This document shows, piece after piece, positions 35,547 through 44,287 of a stretch of DNA of 47,893 nucleotides. Numbering within the stretch: the first letter of the stretch is position 1; the number at the start of each line of letters is the position of its first letter. The notes under the pieces were generated by a model. The model was given only the letters and a program-made list of their open reading frames with translations. It ran no database searches and was not told the origin of the DNA. Made by a program: the position numbers and the translations under genes. Source of the DNA: CAIYPG01 sp903864555 (GTDB lineage: Bacteria; Pseudomonadota; Gammaproteobacteria; Burkholderiales; SG8-39); contig CANJJT010000023.1 of the NCBI GenBank assembly GCA_947474715.1, positions 1-47,893 on the forward strand, in the 5' to 3' direction.

Positions 35547-36758
35547 ATGCTGTCAGCAAAGGGAGCATTTCGCCGCAAGACCCTGGCCCTGTTGTCACTG
35601 TGCGCAGCCGCGACGGTGCTGGCCAGCCCCCTGTCGGCCCAGACCATCAAGATCGGAGCCCCGCTGGCCCTGACCGGCGGCCTTGCCGATGAAGGCAAGA
35701 AGCAGGCGATTGCCTACGACATGTGGCTCAAGCGCATCAATGCAGCCGGTGGCATCAGCGTCGGCGGCAAGAAGATGAAGGTCGAACTGGTCCAGTACGA
35801 TTACCAGACCAACGAACAGCGCGCGCAGCAACTGGCCGAGAAGCTGATCGTCGACGACAAGGTGGACTTCCTGCTGGCGCCGTTCGGCTCCGGGCACACC
35901 AAGGTGGTTGCCGGCGTGGCAGAGCGCTATGGCGTGCCCGTGATGGCCACCAGCGCCTCCTCCGAGTCGATCTTCAACCAGGGCTACAAGTACATGTTCG
36001 GGGTGCTGGCACCCAATGGCGGCATCGTGGAGAACCTCACCAAGCTGGTCGCCAAGCAAAATCCAAAGGTCAAGAAGGTCGCCATCCTGGGCCGCGAAGA
36101 CGTGTTCCCCAAGGCCATGGCCACCTCGATGGCCGAACTGGCTCCGAAGGTCGGCATGGAAGTGGTCTCCACCGAGTTCTACCCCGTGGGTGCGCTTGAC
36201 CTGGCCACGCCGATCTCCAAGATCAAGGCGCTGGCACCGGACTGGATCTACGTCACCGGCTACAGCAAGGATCTGGTGCTGGCACGCAAGCAGATGGCCG
36301 ATCTGGGCGTCAAGGCACCGGTCATCACCATGATCACTGGCCCGGCCTACAAGGAATTCATCGATGCGCTCGGCCCCCTGGCCGAAGGCGTGACCAGCGC
36401 CAGCTGGTGGCACCACAGTGCCCAGTTCAAGGGCAATGATCCCTGGGGCACCACCAAGGCCTTCTATGACGAGTTCGTGAAGCGCGAGAAGTCCGACCCC
36501 GACTATGTGCATGCGGCTGCCGCTGCCGCACTGGTGGCGCTGCAGAAGGGAATCGAGAAGGCAGGCACGCTGGACAAGGCCAAGGTTCGCGATGCGCTGG
36601 CATCCCTGGATGTCACCACCTTCTACGGGCCGATCAAGTTCTCCGCCAATGGCATGAATGCCGGGTCGGAGTTGCCCATCATCCAGGTGCAAAAGAGCCG
36701 CATCGCCGTGCTGTATCCAGATCGCGTCAAGCAGGGCACGCTGCAGCCGGTCAAGTAA
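35547..36758 (+). CDS. LIV-type ABC importer periplasmic binding protein
   Basis: 403 residues from the ATG at 35547 (GGGAG upstream); signal peptide to about residue 31 (AATVLASPLSAQ). Family: branched-chain amino acid (LivJ/K-like) type I binding proteins, with IKIGAPLALTGGLADEGKKQ, YDYQTNEQRAQQLAEKLIVD and FGSGHTKVVAGVAERYGVPV. It heads an operon with LivH, M, G and F. The neighbouring protein at 42989-44194 is a close paralogue, differing in pocket residues (SASSESIFNQ here, ASAEPVHNQ there). In Burkholderiales such transporters often carry aromatic acids, amides or urea-like solutes, so leucine is not assured. Confidence 0.92.
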   Translation: MLSAKGAFRRKTLALLSLCAAATVLASPLSAQTIKIGAPLALTGGLADEGKKQAIAYDMWLKRINAAGGISVGGKKMKVELVQYDYQTNEQRAQQLAEKLIVDDKVDFLLAPFGSGHTKVVAGVAERYGVPVMATSASSESIFNQGYKYMFGVLAPNGGIVENLTKLVAKQNPKVKKVAILGREDVFPKAMATSMAELAPKVGMEVVSTEFYPVGALDLATPISKIKALAPDWIYVTGYSKDLVLARKQMADLGVKAPVITMITGPAYKEFIDALGPLAEGVTSASWWHHSAQFKGNDPWGTTKAFYDEFVKREKSDPDYVHAAAAAALVALQKGIEKAGTLDKAKVRDALASLDVTTFYGPIKFSANGMNAGSELPIIQVQKSRIAVLYPDRVKQGTLQPVK

Positions 36759-36839
36759 GCGTCGCCGCATCCGGCGGCGCAGCCTCCACGCTGCGCCGCT
36801 GCAAGCGCACCTTATTACTGCCCCATTACTGCTCCAGTC

Positions 36840-37706
36840 ATGTCCGCCCTGTACGCGCAGACCCTTGCCAACGGCCTGATGCTCGGGGCCCTGTACGCCT
36901 GTATCGCGGTGGGTTTCTCCCTGGTGTGGGGGGTGCTCAACGTGATCAACATGCTGCATGGCTCCTTCATCATTCTGGGGGGCTATCTTGCCTACTTCGC
37001 CTGGACACACTTCCAGGTGCCGCCCTTCGTCTCGATTTTCGGCGTGGCCGCCCTGCTTTACCTGCTGGGCTACCTCATCCAGTACGGCCTCATCAACCGC
37101 GTCATCGCCAGGCCGGTGCTGACCACGCTGACGCTGACCTTCGGCCTGGACATGATCCTCTACAACTTCATGAACCTCGCCTTCACCGCCACGCCGCGCC
37201 GCGTGACCCTGGATCTGGGCCGGCTCGAGATTGCCGGAGTCACCCTGCCCATGGACCGCGTCTGGGCCATGCTGCTCGCGCTGGCCATGACCGCCATGCT
37301 GTTTGCCGTGCTGCGCAGCTCGCGCATAGGACGCGCCATCGTGGCCGTGCGCATGGACCGTGATGCCGCGGCACTGATGGGGGTCAGGGTGAACAAGGTT
37401 TATGCCGTGACCTTCGGCCTCGGCGCACTCATGGCGGGGGCCTGCGGGGCACTGCTGTCCAGCGTGTTTCCGATCACCACCAGCGTCACCGGCCTGTTTC
37501 TGGGCAAGGCCTTCGTCATCTGCGTCATCGGCGGCCTCGGCACCGTGCCTGGCGCCCTGGTGGGCGGCCTGGCACTGGGCCTCGTCGAGAGCTTTGCCGG
37601 ACAGTGGTTCGGCCCGGTCAACGCCATCCTCGCCGGCTTCCTGCTCATGCTGGTCCTGCTGGTGGTGCGACCAACAGGGCTGATGGGGCGCAAGGGCTAC
37701 GAATGA
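36840..37706 (+). CDS. LIV-type ABC importer permease (LivH-like)
   Basis: 288 residues, about eight hydrophobic segments. NGLMLGALYACIAVGFSLVW at the N-terminus and the coupling region VRMDRDAAALMGVRVNKVYA are standard for LivH. It follows the binding protein by 81 bases; its stop overlaps the LivM start (ATGA). Confidence 0.94.
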   Translation: MSALYAQTLANGLMLGALYACIAVGFSLVWGVLNVINMLHGSFIILGGYLAYFAWTHFQVPPFVSIFGVAALLYLLGYLIQYGLINRVIARPVLTTLTLTFGLDMILYNFMNLAFTATPRRVTLDLGRLEIAGVTLPMDRVWAMLLALAMTAMLFAVLRSSRIGRAIVAVRMDRDAAALMGVRVNKVYAVTFGLGALMAGACGALLSSVFPITTSVTGLFLGKAFVICVIGGLGTVPGALVGGLALGLVESFAGQWFGPVNAILAGFLLMLVLLVVRPTGLMGRKGYE

Positions 37707-38626
37707 AGCAACGCACAGGCCTCATCCTTTTCCTGCTGTGGGTGCTGGTGCTGGCCGCCATGCCATGGATGGCCAGCAATTACGCCGTCAAGATCGCCAC
37801 CTTCCTCGCCATGTACGGCACGCTGGCCCTGTCCTGGAATTTCATCGGCGGCTATACCGGCTATCCCTCCTTCGCCACGGCCGCTTTTGTCGGCCTGGGC
37901 GCCTACACCGGCGCCATTGCCCAGAACGCCGGATGGATGCTGCCTGCCGCATGGCTGGCAGGCGCGATCGTGACCGCCACATTTGCCGCATTGCTCGGAT
38001 TAGTCATCCTGCGCATGAAAGGACACTATTTCGCGATCGGCTCCATCGCCATCGTCGAAGTGCTGTCGCTAGTGGCCTCCTCCTGGTCGGGCATGACCGG
38101 CGGCGGTGAAGGCCTCAATGTCAAATTCCTGCCCGGTGGCCCGGAATACATCGGCCGCGTTTTCCTCTACACCATGCTCACCCTCATGGTCGCGGCCTTC
38201 ATTGCCACGGTGCTGGTGGACCGCGGTCGCCTCGGTTTCGGCCTGCGCTGCATCCAGCAGAACGAGGATGCCGCAGACATGGTGGGCATCGACGTGACGC
38301 GCTACAAGATCTACGCATTCGTGCTGTCGGCGGTGTTCTGCGGCGCCGTGGGAGCCGCCTATGCATCCTGGGTGGCCTACATCTCACCGGGGGATTCATT
38401 CTCCATCCTGCTCACGTTGAAGGTACCGGTGATGGTGCTGCTGGGCGGCCCGGGCACGGTATTCGGACCGGTACTGGGCTCGGCGGCCTTCGTCCTGATG
38501 GAGGAGACCATCTGGGCGAAGTTCCTCGATTACCACCAGGCCATACTGGGACTGGTCATCGTGTTGCTGATCTTCTTCCTGCCAGGCGGCCTGCTGCGAC
38601 TGCTGTCGCGAAAGGCCGCGGCATGA
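37703..38626 (+). CDS. LIV-type ABC importer permease (LivM-like)
   Basis: 307 residues from the ATG at 37703 overlapping livH. Hydrophobic segments throughout, with TLALSWNFIGGYTGYPSFAT near 36, the LivM hallmark, and FGLRCIQQNEDAADMVGIDV near 188 as the ATPase contact. Pairs with LivH; overlaps LivG by four bases. Confidence 0.94.
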   Translation: MKQRTGLILFLLWVLVLAAMPWMASNYAVKIATFLAMYGTLALSWNFIGGYTGYPSFATAAFVGLGAYTGAIAQNAGWMLPAAWLAGAIVTATFAALLGLVILRMKGHYFAIGSIAIVEVLSLVASSWSGMTGGGEGLNVKFLPGGPEYIGRVFLYTMLTLMVAAFIATVLVDRGRLGFGLRCIQQNEDAADMVGIDVTRYKIYAFVLSAVFCGAVGAAYASWVAYISPGDSFSILLTLKVPVMVLLGGPGTVFGPVLGSAAFVLMEETIWAKFLDYHQAILGLVIVLLIFFLPGGLLRLLSRKAAA

Positions 38627-39387
38627 GCGACATCCTCCTCTCGGTGGAGAACCTGTCCCGCAACTTCGGCGGCATACAGGCCGTACGCAATGTCAACTTC
38701 ACGCTGGCAGAAGGGGAGATCGTCGGCCTGATCGGCCCCAACGGCGCGGGCAAGACCACGCTGGTCAACCTGATCACCGGCGTGTTCCCCGCGTCTTCCG
38801 GCAGCGTTTTTTTCCGCGGCGAGGACGTCACCCGTCAGCGCCCTTTCCAGGCGGCCCGACGCGGCATCGCCCGCACCTTCCAGATCGTGCAGCCCTTCCC
38901 GGCCATGACCGTGCTGGAGAACGTCACGGCCGGCTCGCTGTTCGCCGGTGCCGCCAGCAGTCGTGCCCAGGCGGAGGCCGAAGCCATGGCCCACCTGGAA
39001 TTTGTCGGCCTGGGTGCTGATGCAAGGCGGCCGGCCGCATCGCTCACCCTGCCCTCGCGCAAGCGCCTGGAACTGGCCAAGAGCCTCGCCATGAAACCCC
39101 GGGTGCTGATGCTGGACGAAGTGAACGCCGGCCTCAACACCTCCGAGATCGACCAGGCCCTGGCCCTCATCCGCGCCATTGCCGCGCGCGGCATCACCAT
39201 CATCCTGATCGAGCACCTGATGAAGGTGGTGCTGTCGCTGTCGCAGCGCATACTCGTACTGCACCATGGTGAGTTGATCAGTTCGGGTGATCCCCAGGAC
39301 GTGGTCAAGGACCCGAAGGTGATCGAAGCCTATCTGGGCAGCCGGTTTGCCGAACGCCAGAAGCAACTGGCCGGGGCCGCATCATGA
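38623..39387 (+). CDS. LIV-type ABC importer ATPase (LivG-like)
   Basis: 254 residues. Walker A GPNGAGKTT, the LivG-type RRGIARTFQIVQPFPAMTVLEN stretch, and Walker B VLMLDEVNAGLN. The ABC signature is degenerate: LTLPSRKRLELAKSLA stands where most relatives have LSYGQQRRLEIARAL, so the LSGGQ serine-glycine is not obvious. Since LivF supplies a normal signature, one composite ATP site may be atypical. Overlaps LivF by four bases. Confidence 0.92.
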   Translation: MSDILLSVENLSRNFGGIQAVRNVNFTLAEGEIVGLIGPNGAGKTTLVNLITGVFPASSGSVFFRGEDVTRQRPFQAARRGIARTFQIVQPFPAMTVLENVTAGSLFAGAASSRAQAEAEAMAHLEFVGLGADARRPAASLTLPSRKRLELAKSLAMKPRVLMLDEVNAGLNTSEIDQALALIRAIAARGITIILIEHLMKVVLSLSQRILVLHHGELISSGDPQDVVKDPKVIEAYLGSRFAERQKQLAGAAS

Positions 39388-40103
39388 GCACACCGCTGCT
39401 GCAGATCAGCCAGCTCACCGCGGGTTACGGCGATGTTCAGGTGCTCTGGGGCATAGACCTGGAAGTCCGGCCCGGCGAGATCACCTGTATCGTCGGCTCG
39501 AATGGCGCCGGGAAAAGCACGCTGCTGCGCTGCATTTCCGGACTGGTGAAGGCTACCGGGGGACGTGTCGAGTTCGCCGGCACCGTTCTGACCGGTGCCG
39601 AACCGGATGCCGTGATCGGCGCCGGCATTGCGCATGTCCCTGAAGGGCGCAGGCTGTTTCGCGGCATGTCGGTCAGGGACAACCTGCTCATCGGCGCCTA
39701 TAGCCGGCGCGCCAGCCGCGCAGAGATTGCACGCGACCTGGACGCCGTCTACGCCATCTTCCCGCGCCTGAAGGAGCGGGAAAGCCAGGATGCCACCACA
39801 CTGTCCGGTGGTGAACAGCAGATGTGTGCCATCGGCCGCGGCATCATGTCGCGCCCGCAACTGCTGATGATCGACGAACTGTCGCTGGGGCTGGCCCCGC
39901 GCGCAGTGGAGCAGCTGAGCGAGGCACTGGTAAATATCAACCGCCAGGGCCTGGCCATCCTGGTGGTGGAGCAGGACGTGTTCACCGCATTCGACCTGGC
40001 GCACCGCGCCTATGTCATCGAGACTGGCCGGGTGTCCATGCACGGCAGCACCGAAGACCTGGGCAGGGATACGCGCGTCAGGCAGGCCTACCTGGGCTTG
40101 TAG
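39384..40103 (+). CDS. LIV-type ABC importer ATPase (LivF-like)
   Basis: 239 residues. Walker A GSNGAGKST, LivF-type HVPEGRRLFRGMSVRDNLLI, signature LSGGEQQMCAIGRGIM and Walker B LLMIDELSLGLAP are all intact. It forms a heterodimer with LivG. Last gene of the operon; a strong hairpin follows. Confidence 0.94.
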   Translation: MSTPLLQISQLTAGYGDVQVLWGIDLEVRPGEITCIVGSNGAGKSTLLRCISGLVKATGGRVEFAGTVLTGAEPDAVIGAGIAHVPEGRRLFRGMSVRDNLLIGAYSRRASRAEIARDLDAVYAIFPRLKERESQDATTLSGGEQQMCAIGRGIMSRPQLLMIDELSLGLAPRAVEQLSEALVNINRQGLAILVVEQDVFTAFDLAHRAYVIETGRVSMHGSTEDLGRDTRVRQAYLGL

Positions 40104-40108
40104 GCCTG

Positions 40109-40145
40109 CGGAGTGCCGGGCTTGATCGCTGCCCGGATCACTCCG
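40109..40145. terminator. Bidirectional hairpin between livF and the convergent Bug gene
   Basis: CGGAGTG-CCGGGC pairs with GCCCGG-AT-CACTCCG, giving a 13-pair stem with a two-base bulge. It overlaps the stop codon of the leftward Bug gene. No T run on either side. Confidence 0.6.
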
Positions 40146-41115
40146 CCTTGACGTTCGCCTCCTTCACCACCTTGCCCCACTTGTCGATGGTGGCGGCCAC
40201 GAGCTGCCGGAACTGATCGACGGTCCCGCCGACCGGCGTGAAGCCCAGCTTGATCAGGGCGGCACTGCCTTCCGGGCTCTTCAGGATGGCATTGATGTCG
40301 GTGTTCAGGCGCCCCACCACGTCCTGGGGTGTCCCGGTCGGGGCAAACACGCCCTGCCAGGCGCCGAAGTCATATTCGGGATGGCCCAGTTCCTTCATGG
40401 TCGGCACATTCGGGAAGCTGACATTGCGCGTCGGTGTACTGACCGCCAGTGCACGCACGCTGCCCGCCTGGATCTGGCCCACTGCGGGTGGCAGCGTCAC
40501 AAACAGCATCTGGATGTTGCCCGCCACCACTTCCTTGATGGCTGCCGTCGCCCCCTGAAAAGGGACGTGCACGATGTTGATCTTCTGGCCGGCCTTCAGC
40601 AGTTCGCCCGAGAGATGACCCACCGTGCCCAACTGTGGCGAGCCGAAATTCACCTTGCCCGGATTGGACCGGGCATAGGCGATCAGTTCCGCCACATCGC
40701 GGGCAGGGAAATTCGCCGGAACGATCAGCACCTGCGGCGAGACGATGGCCTGCACCACCGGTATGAAGCTGTTCACGGCGTGGAAAGGCAGATCCTTGAA
40801 CAGGCTTTCGTTGATGGACAACTGGTCACTGGTCACCAGCAAGGTATAGCCATCGGGTGCCGCCTTGGCCGCCGTGCCATGCCCCAGGTTGCCGCCAGCG
40901 CCGGGCTGGTTGGCCACCACGATCTGCTGGCTGAGGCGTGGCGTGAGGTACTGGGCAATGGTCCGGGCCAGCAGGTCGGGACTGGTGCCTGGGGCGCCGG
41001 GCACGATCATGCGCAGGGGTTTTGATGGCCACGATTGCGCGGCGGCAGTCGCAGAAAAGGCCACGCCCAGGGCCAGCAGCAGGCCTGCGAAGGCGGGTTG
41101 GGAAACAGGTCTCAT
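40138..41115 (-). CDS. Bug-family periplasmic solute-binding protein
   Basis: 325 residues with a signal peptide (FAGLLLALGVAFSATAAAQ). Mature part WPSKPLRMIVPGAPGTSPDL, then IVVANQPGAGGNLGHG, KAAPDGYTLLVTSD and IVHVPFQGATAAIKEVVAGN mark the Bug family. The conserved GG(A/S)xD turn that contacts the ligand carboxylate reads GTSPD, a common variant. It is the last of a leftward run with the NMT1/THI5-like protein 25 bases upstream, so both may handle the same compound. Confidence 0.92.
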   Translation of the reverse strand: MRPVSQPAFAGLLLALGVAFSATAAAQSWPSKPLRMIVPGAPGTSPDLLARTIAQYLTPRLSQQIVVANQPGAGGNLGHGTAAKAAPDGYTLLVTSDQLSINESLFKDLPFHAVNSFIPVVQAIVSPQVLIVPANFPARDVAELIAYARSNPGKVNFGSPQLGTVGHLSGELLKAGQKINIVHVPFQGATAAIKEVVAGNIQMLFVTLPPAVGQIQAGSVRALAVSTPTRNVSFPNVPTMKELGHPEYDFGAWQGVFAPTGTPQDVVGRLNTDINAILKSPEGSAALIKLGFTPVGGTVDQFRQLVAATIDKWGKVVKEANVKAE

Positions 41116-41140
41116 GAGGATGGACTCCTATGCTGTCGGA

Positions 41141-42040
41141 TCAGTGGGCAGGGCCGGGTAGAAAGCGGGTATCAACGATGTCTCGTGCATCGAGCGGTCG
41201 CTCGAAGGCACCCAGGCGCCGCTGCAGCTCGATCGCCTGCTGCAGGCCGGGCATGTCGATCTCGCCCTCGCTATGCAGATCCTGAGCCTCGCGACGGATG
41301 GATTTCTCCATGGTGCCCCGGGCGATGCCGAAGAAGGCTGCGCCGAACTCGGCCAGCTCCTGCGGGTTGGCCGCTGCATGACGGTAGCTCTTCACGCAGC
41401 CGCGCAGCACGGCTTGCACCAGCGCCGGTTCCTGCGCAATCACGTCGTCGTTGGCGACGATGACGCTCCACTGCATGGCGGGACAGAAGGCCGGGTCGGT
41501 GAGGCTTTGCAGGACGCGAAAGTGCCCGCCATCCTCACCCATGGAAATATTCGGCTCCGACAGCACCGCGGCATGCAGCTCGCCGCTATCGAAGAGTGAC
41601 GTGACGCGGGGATAGCGCTCGCCCAGGCCGACGATGTTGACATCCCGATCAGGGTCCAGCCCATGATGGGCCAGCACGGTGCGCATGAACCAGTAGCTGC
41701 AACTGCCGATGGACAGTGCCGCCACAGTCCTGCCGCGCAGATCCTGCCAATCCCGTATGGAGGGATGAACGACCAGATACTGCAGGGCGCGCCTGCGCAC
41801 GCTGCTGGCGACAATATGGAAGCGTGCCCCCTTGGCAATGGCGGTGGTGGCAGGTGGCGAACCCAGTTCACCGATCTTCAGGCCGCCGGTATCGTAACGC
41901 GCGGCGATCTCGGGGCCGCCAAACACCACCTTCAAGGACAGGTCCAGACCTTCATCGCGAAAACATCCCCGCTCGATGCCCAGCCGCAGCTGGATCGCTT
42001 CCTTGTCCGTCGGGATGCCGTATTCCACCACTGTCGTCAT
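41141..42040 (-). CDS. NMT1/THI5-like (SsuA-type) binding-fold protein without a signal peptide
   Basis: 299 residues from the ATG at 42040, which has GGTGGA upstream; an ATG at 42049 would add three. The fold is that of nitrate/sulfonate/taurine-type binding proteins: EYGIPTDKEAIQLRLGIERG, GLDLSLKVVFGGPEIAARYD, then VHPSIRDWQDLRGRTVAALS and a C-terminal helical part with AAFFGIARGTMEKSIRREAQ. No signal peptide or lipobox precedes the fold and there is no SsuB/C-type permease or ATPase nearby. It may be a cytoplasmic protein, like yeast THI5 or dihydroxyphthalate decarboxylase-type relatives, or a start further upstream is missed. Confidence 0.75.
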   Translation of the reverse strand: MTTVVEYGIPTDKEAIQLRLGIERGCFRDEGLDLSLKVVFGGPEIAARYDTGGLKIGELGSPPATTAIAKGARFHIVASSVRRRALQYLVVHPSIRDWQDLRGRTVAALSIGSCSYWFMRTVLAHHGLDPDRDVNIVGLGERYPRVTSLFDSGELHAAVLSEPNISMGEDGGHFRVLQSLTDPAFCPAMQWSVIVANDDVIAQEPALVQAVLRGCVKSYRHAAANPQELAEFGAAFFGIARGTMEKSIRREAQDLHSEGEIDMPGLQQAIELQRRLGAFERPLDARDIVDTRFLPGPAH

Positions 42041-42074
42041 GTGCCACATCCACCCGATTCATCAAGCCGCGGAT

Positions 42075-42096
42075 TCTGCCGGCATCCACCGGCAGA
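42075..42096. terminator. Hairpin between the PhyH-like and THI5-like genes
   Basis: TCTGCCGG and CCGGCAGA pair around a six-base loop in the 80-base gap between two leftward genes. A second small inverted repeat (GCAAA/TTTGC) lies at 42106-42120. Without a T run on the minus strand it may be attenuating rather than terminating. Confidence 0.4.
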
Positions 42097-42120
42097 CCCA
42101 AGGAAGCAAAAAGTCTTTGC

Positions 42121-42948
42121 TTATTCCACTGCCATGTCGGCGGCCTGCCTGATCTCGCCGTCCCGGTATTCACCCCAGGCACTGGACAGTTGCGCCATCG
42201 ACAGCGGGTCAAGGTCGTGGCGCGGCAGGCAGTCGGCATCCCAGTGGCCGTAGCGGTCCACGCCACGCACCAGCGTGGCGGCCCGCCTGCCTATGGTCGA
42301 TCGCACATGGGTGGGAATATAGAAGAAGGCGAAGCCGATGCGGCGGGTGTCCGAACGGTTCGGACCGGAGGCGTGCGCCGTGCGCTCCTGGTGCAGCGAG
42401 AACTCCCCCGCCGCCACCTCCATGTGCACGGCACGGGCCTCGTCAATGTCCTCGATACTCTGGCCCCGGGCCAGCATGTTGTCCGCGGCAAAGGTCTCGA
42501 CATGGTGCCTGTCGGCCTCCAGATGGCTTCCCGGCATGATCTTGAGGCAGCCCTTCTCCAGGGTACTGTCGGTCAGGCCGACCCAGGCAGTGACTTCCTC
42601 ATGGGGATCCAGCCCGAAGTACGCGGAATCCTGATGCCAGGACACGTAACGTGGGTCACGACCGTTCTTGGCAAAGATGGAGGCCCCGAACAGCAGGATA
42701 TCCGGACCGATGATGTCCTCCAGCGCATCCAGGATGGCGGGGCTGCGGCCAAGCTCGACCAGCCAGGGGAAGGCCAGGTAGCCCTTGATCTTCAGCGTCC
42801 GGTTGGCGTCATGTCCGACGGCGGCCTCGTAGGCCTCGATGCGCCGGCTGTACCCGGCCGCCTCGTCTGCGCTGATGGCCCGAAACGGATGCGCGTATCC
42901 CTCCCGGCGAAACTGCGCCAGCTGGGCCTCAGTCAGCAGTTTCGGCAT
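42121..42948 (-). CDS. PhyH-type Fe(II)/2-oxoglutarate dioxygenase
   Basis: 275 residues; GGGGAGAA precedes the ATG. Phytanoyl-CoA dioxygenase fold: metal ligands His105 and Asp107 in SWHQDSAYF, the distal His192 in TAHASGPNRSD, and an Arg pair just after (202-203) for 2-oxoglutarate. LKIMPGSHLE is the usual strand before the distal half. The HxD motif is intact, so it should hydroxylate rather than halogenate. It is 40 bases downstream of the second LIV-type binding protein, suggesting that it acts on an imported compound. Bacterial members act on ectoine, phosphonates and many small molecules. Confidence 0.88.
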   Translation of the reverse strand: MPKLLTEAQLAQFRREGYAHPFRAISADEAAGYSRRIEAYEAAVGHDANRTLKIKGYLAFPWLVELGRSPAILDALEDIIGPDILLFGASIFAKNGRDPRYVSWHQDSAYFGLDPHEEVTAWVGLTDSTLEKGCLKIMPGSHLEADRHHVETFAADNMLARGQSIEDIDEARAVHMEVAAGEFSLHQERTAHASGPNRSDTRRIGFAFFYIPTHVRSTIGRRAATLVRGVDRYGHWDADCLPRHDLDPLSMAQLSSAWGEYRDGEIRQAADMAVE

Positions 42949-42988
42949 GGAAATTCTCCCCTGGTGATCGTGGCGACTGCGGGGAACA

Positions 42989-44194
42989 TCACTTCATCAT
43001 GCGCAGGTCGCCCTGGCGCACCTCGCGCGGATACAGCACCACCGGTTTGCCGCCCTGGACCTGGATGATGGGCAGGTCACGCACGGAATTCATGCCGTCC
43101 TCGCGGAACTTGATCGGCCCGTAGAAGGTGGCAATCTGCAATTCGGTGAGTGCCTGCCGGACCTTGTCACGATCCAGCGTGCCGGCCTTCTCGATGGCCT
43201 TCTGCAGCGCGATCAGGGCTGCGGCGGAGGACGCATGGACGTAATCAGGATCCTGCCCGGTCTTGTTCTTCACGGCAGTGAAAAAGGCCTGGGTCGTGCC
43301 GAACACGTCATCCCCCTTGAACGGGGTGGCATGGTGCCACCAGGTGGCGCTGGTCACGTTCTCGGCGAGCGGCCCCAGGCTGTCGACGAACTCCCGGTAG
43401 GCCGGGCCGGTCACCATGGTGATGACGGGCGCCTCCACCTTGAGGTCGCTCATCTGCTTGCGAAACAGCACCAGGTCCTTGGTGTAGCCGGTGACATAGA
43501 TCCAGTCCGGCGCAACCGCCTTGATCGCCGTGATGGCCGAGGCATGGTCCAGAGCCCCCACCGGATACAGGCTCTGGTGGACGACCTGCATGCCGTATCG
43601 GCTCGCCCCGCCAGCCATCAGGGTGGCCATCGTCTTGGGGAACACATCGTCGCGCCCGACGATGGCGATCCGCTTGACCGAGGCTGCCCGCTCCTTCACG
43701 TAGCCATACATTGAATCGACCAGGCCGGCACTGGGCGCCAGGGTACCGAACAGGTTCTTGTAGCCCTGGTTATGCACCGGCTCGGCCGAAGCCACCGCCA
43801 TGATGGGCACGCCGTAACGCTCGGCCACGCCCGCCACCACCTTGGTGTGCCCGGAACCGAACGGGGCGGTCATGAAATTGACCTTGTCGTCAACGATCAG
43901 CTTTTCCGCCAGTTGCTGGGCCCGCTGCTCATTGGTCTGGTAGTCGTAGGTCACCAGTTGCACCTTGAGCTTCTTGCCCCCGACATTGATGCCGCCCGCT
44001 GCGTTGACTCGCTCCAGCCATAACTCATAGGCCGCCTGCTGCTTCTTTCCCTCGTCGGCCAGCCCGCCCGACAGCGCCAGAGGCGCGCCGATTTTGACCG
44101 TCTGGGCAGTGGCGAGGCCAGCCCCGAACAGCGCCGCTCCCAGGGACGCGGCGGCAATGGCCTTGCGAACAGGGAACCGTCTTGCGTTGAACAT
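42989..44194 (-). CDS. LIV-type periplasmic binding protein, paralogue of the one at 35547
   Basis: 401 residues with GGGAGG before the ATG and a signal peptide to about residue 30 (ASLGAALFGAGLATAQ). Long identical stretches are shared with the protein at 35547-36758, for example TNEQRAQQLAEKLIVDDKV and FGSGHTKVVAGVAERYGVP; by eye well over half of all positions agree. No permease or ATPase lies next to it, so it may use the LivHMGF set at 36840-40103. It has its own sigma-54 promoter. Differences near the ligand pocket (AVASAEPVHNQGYKNLFG) suggest a related but distinct ligand. Confidence 0.92.
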   Translation of the reverse strand: MFNARRFPVRKAIAAASLGAALFGAGLATAQTVKIGAPLALSGGLADEGKKQQAAYELWLERVNAAGGINVGGKKLKVQLVTYDYQTNEQRAQQLAEKLIVDDKVNFMTAPFGSGHTKVVAGVAERYGVPIMAVASAEPVHNQGYKNLFGTLAPSAGLVDSMYGYVKERAASVKRIAIVGRDDVFPKTMATLMAGGASRYGMQVVHQSLYPVGALDHASAITAIKAVAPDWIYVTGYTKDLVLFRKQMSDLKVEAPVITMVTGPAYREFVDSLGPLAENVTSATWWHHATPFKGDDVFGTTQAFFTAVKNKTGQDPDYVHASSAAALIALQKAIEKAGTLDRDKVRQALTELQIATFYGPIKFREDGMNSVRDLPIIQVQGGKPVVLYPREVRQGDLRMMK

Positions 44195-44236
44195 GTTGCC
44201 TCCCGGACAGGTTGCACAGACAAGGTCATACGGACT

Positions 44237-44287
44237 TCAGCAAGACCGTACCCTCAGCAAGACCATACCTTCAGCAAAACATGTGCC
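44237..44287 (-). repeat. 17-base tandem repeats overlapping the sigma-54 promoter
   Basis: Two nearly identical 17-base units (TCAGCAAGACCGTACCC, TCAGCAAGACCATACCT on the plus strand) are followed by a partial third whose TCAGCAA contributes the -12 element. Read on the minus strand each unit begins TTGCTGA, so the -12-like TTGCT is repeated three times in the start region. Confidence 0.8.

Noticed and set aside
42075..42120. CRISPR-like or mobile-element repeats
   Set aside because: Only single hairpins are present; there are no regularly spaced repeats or transposase genes anywhere in the window.
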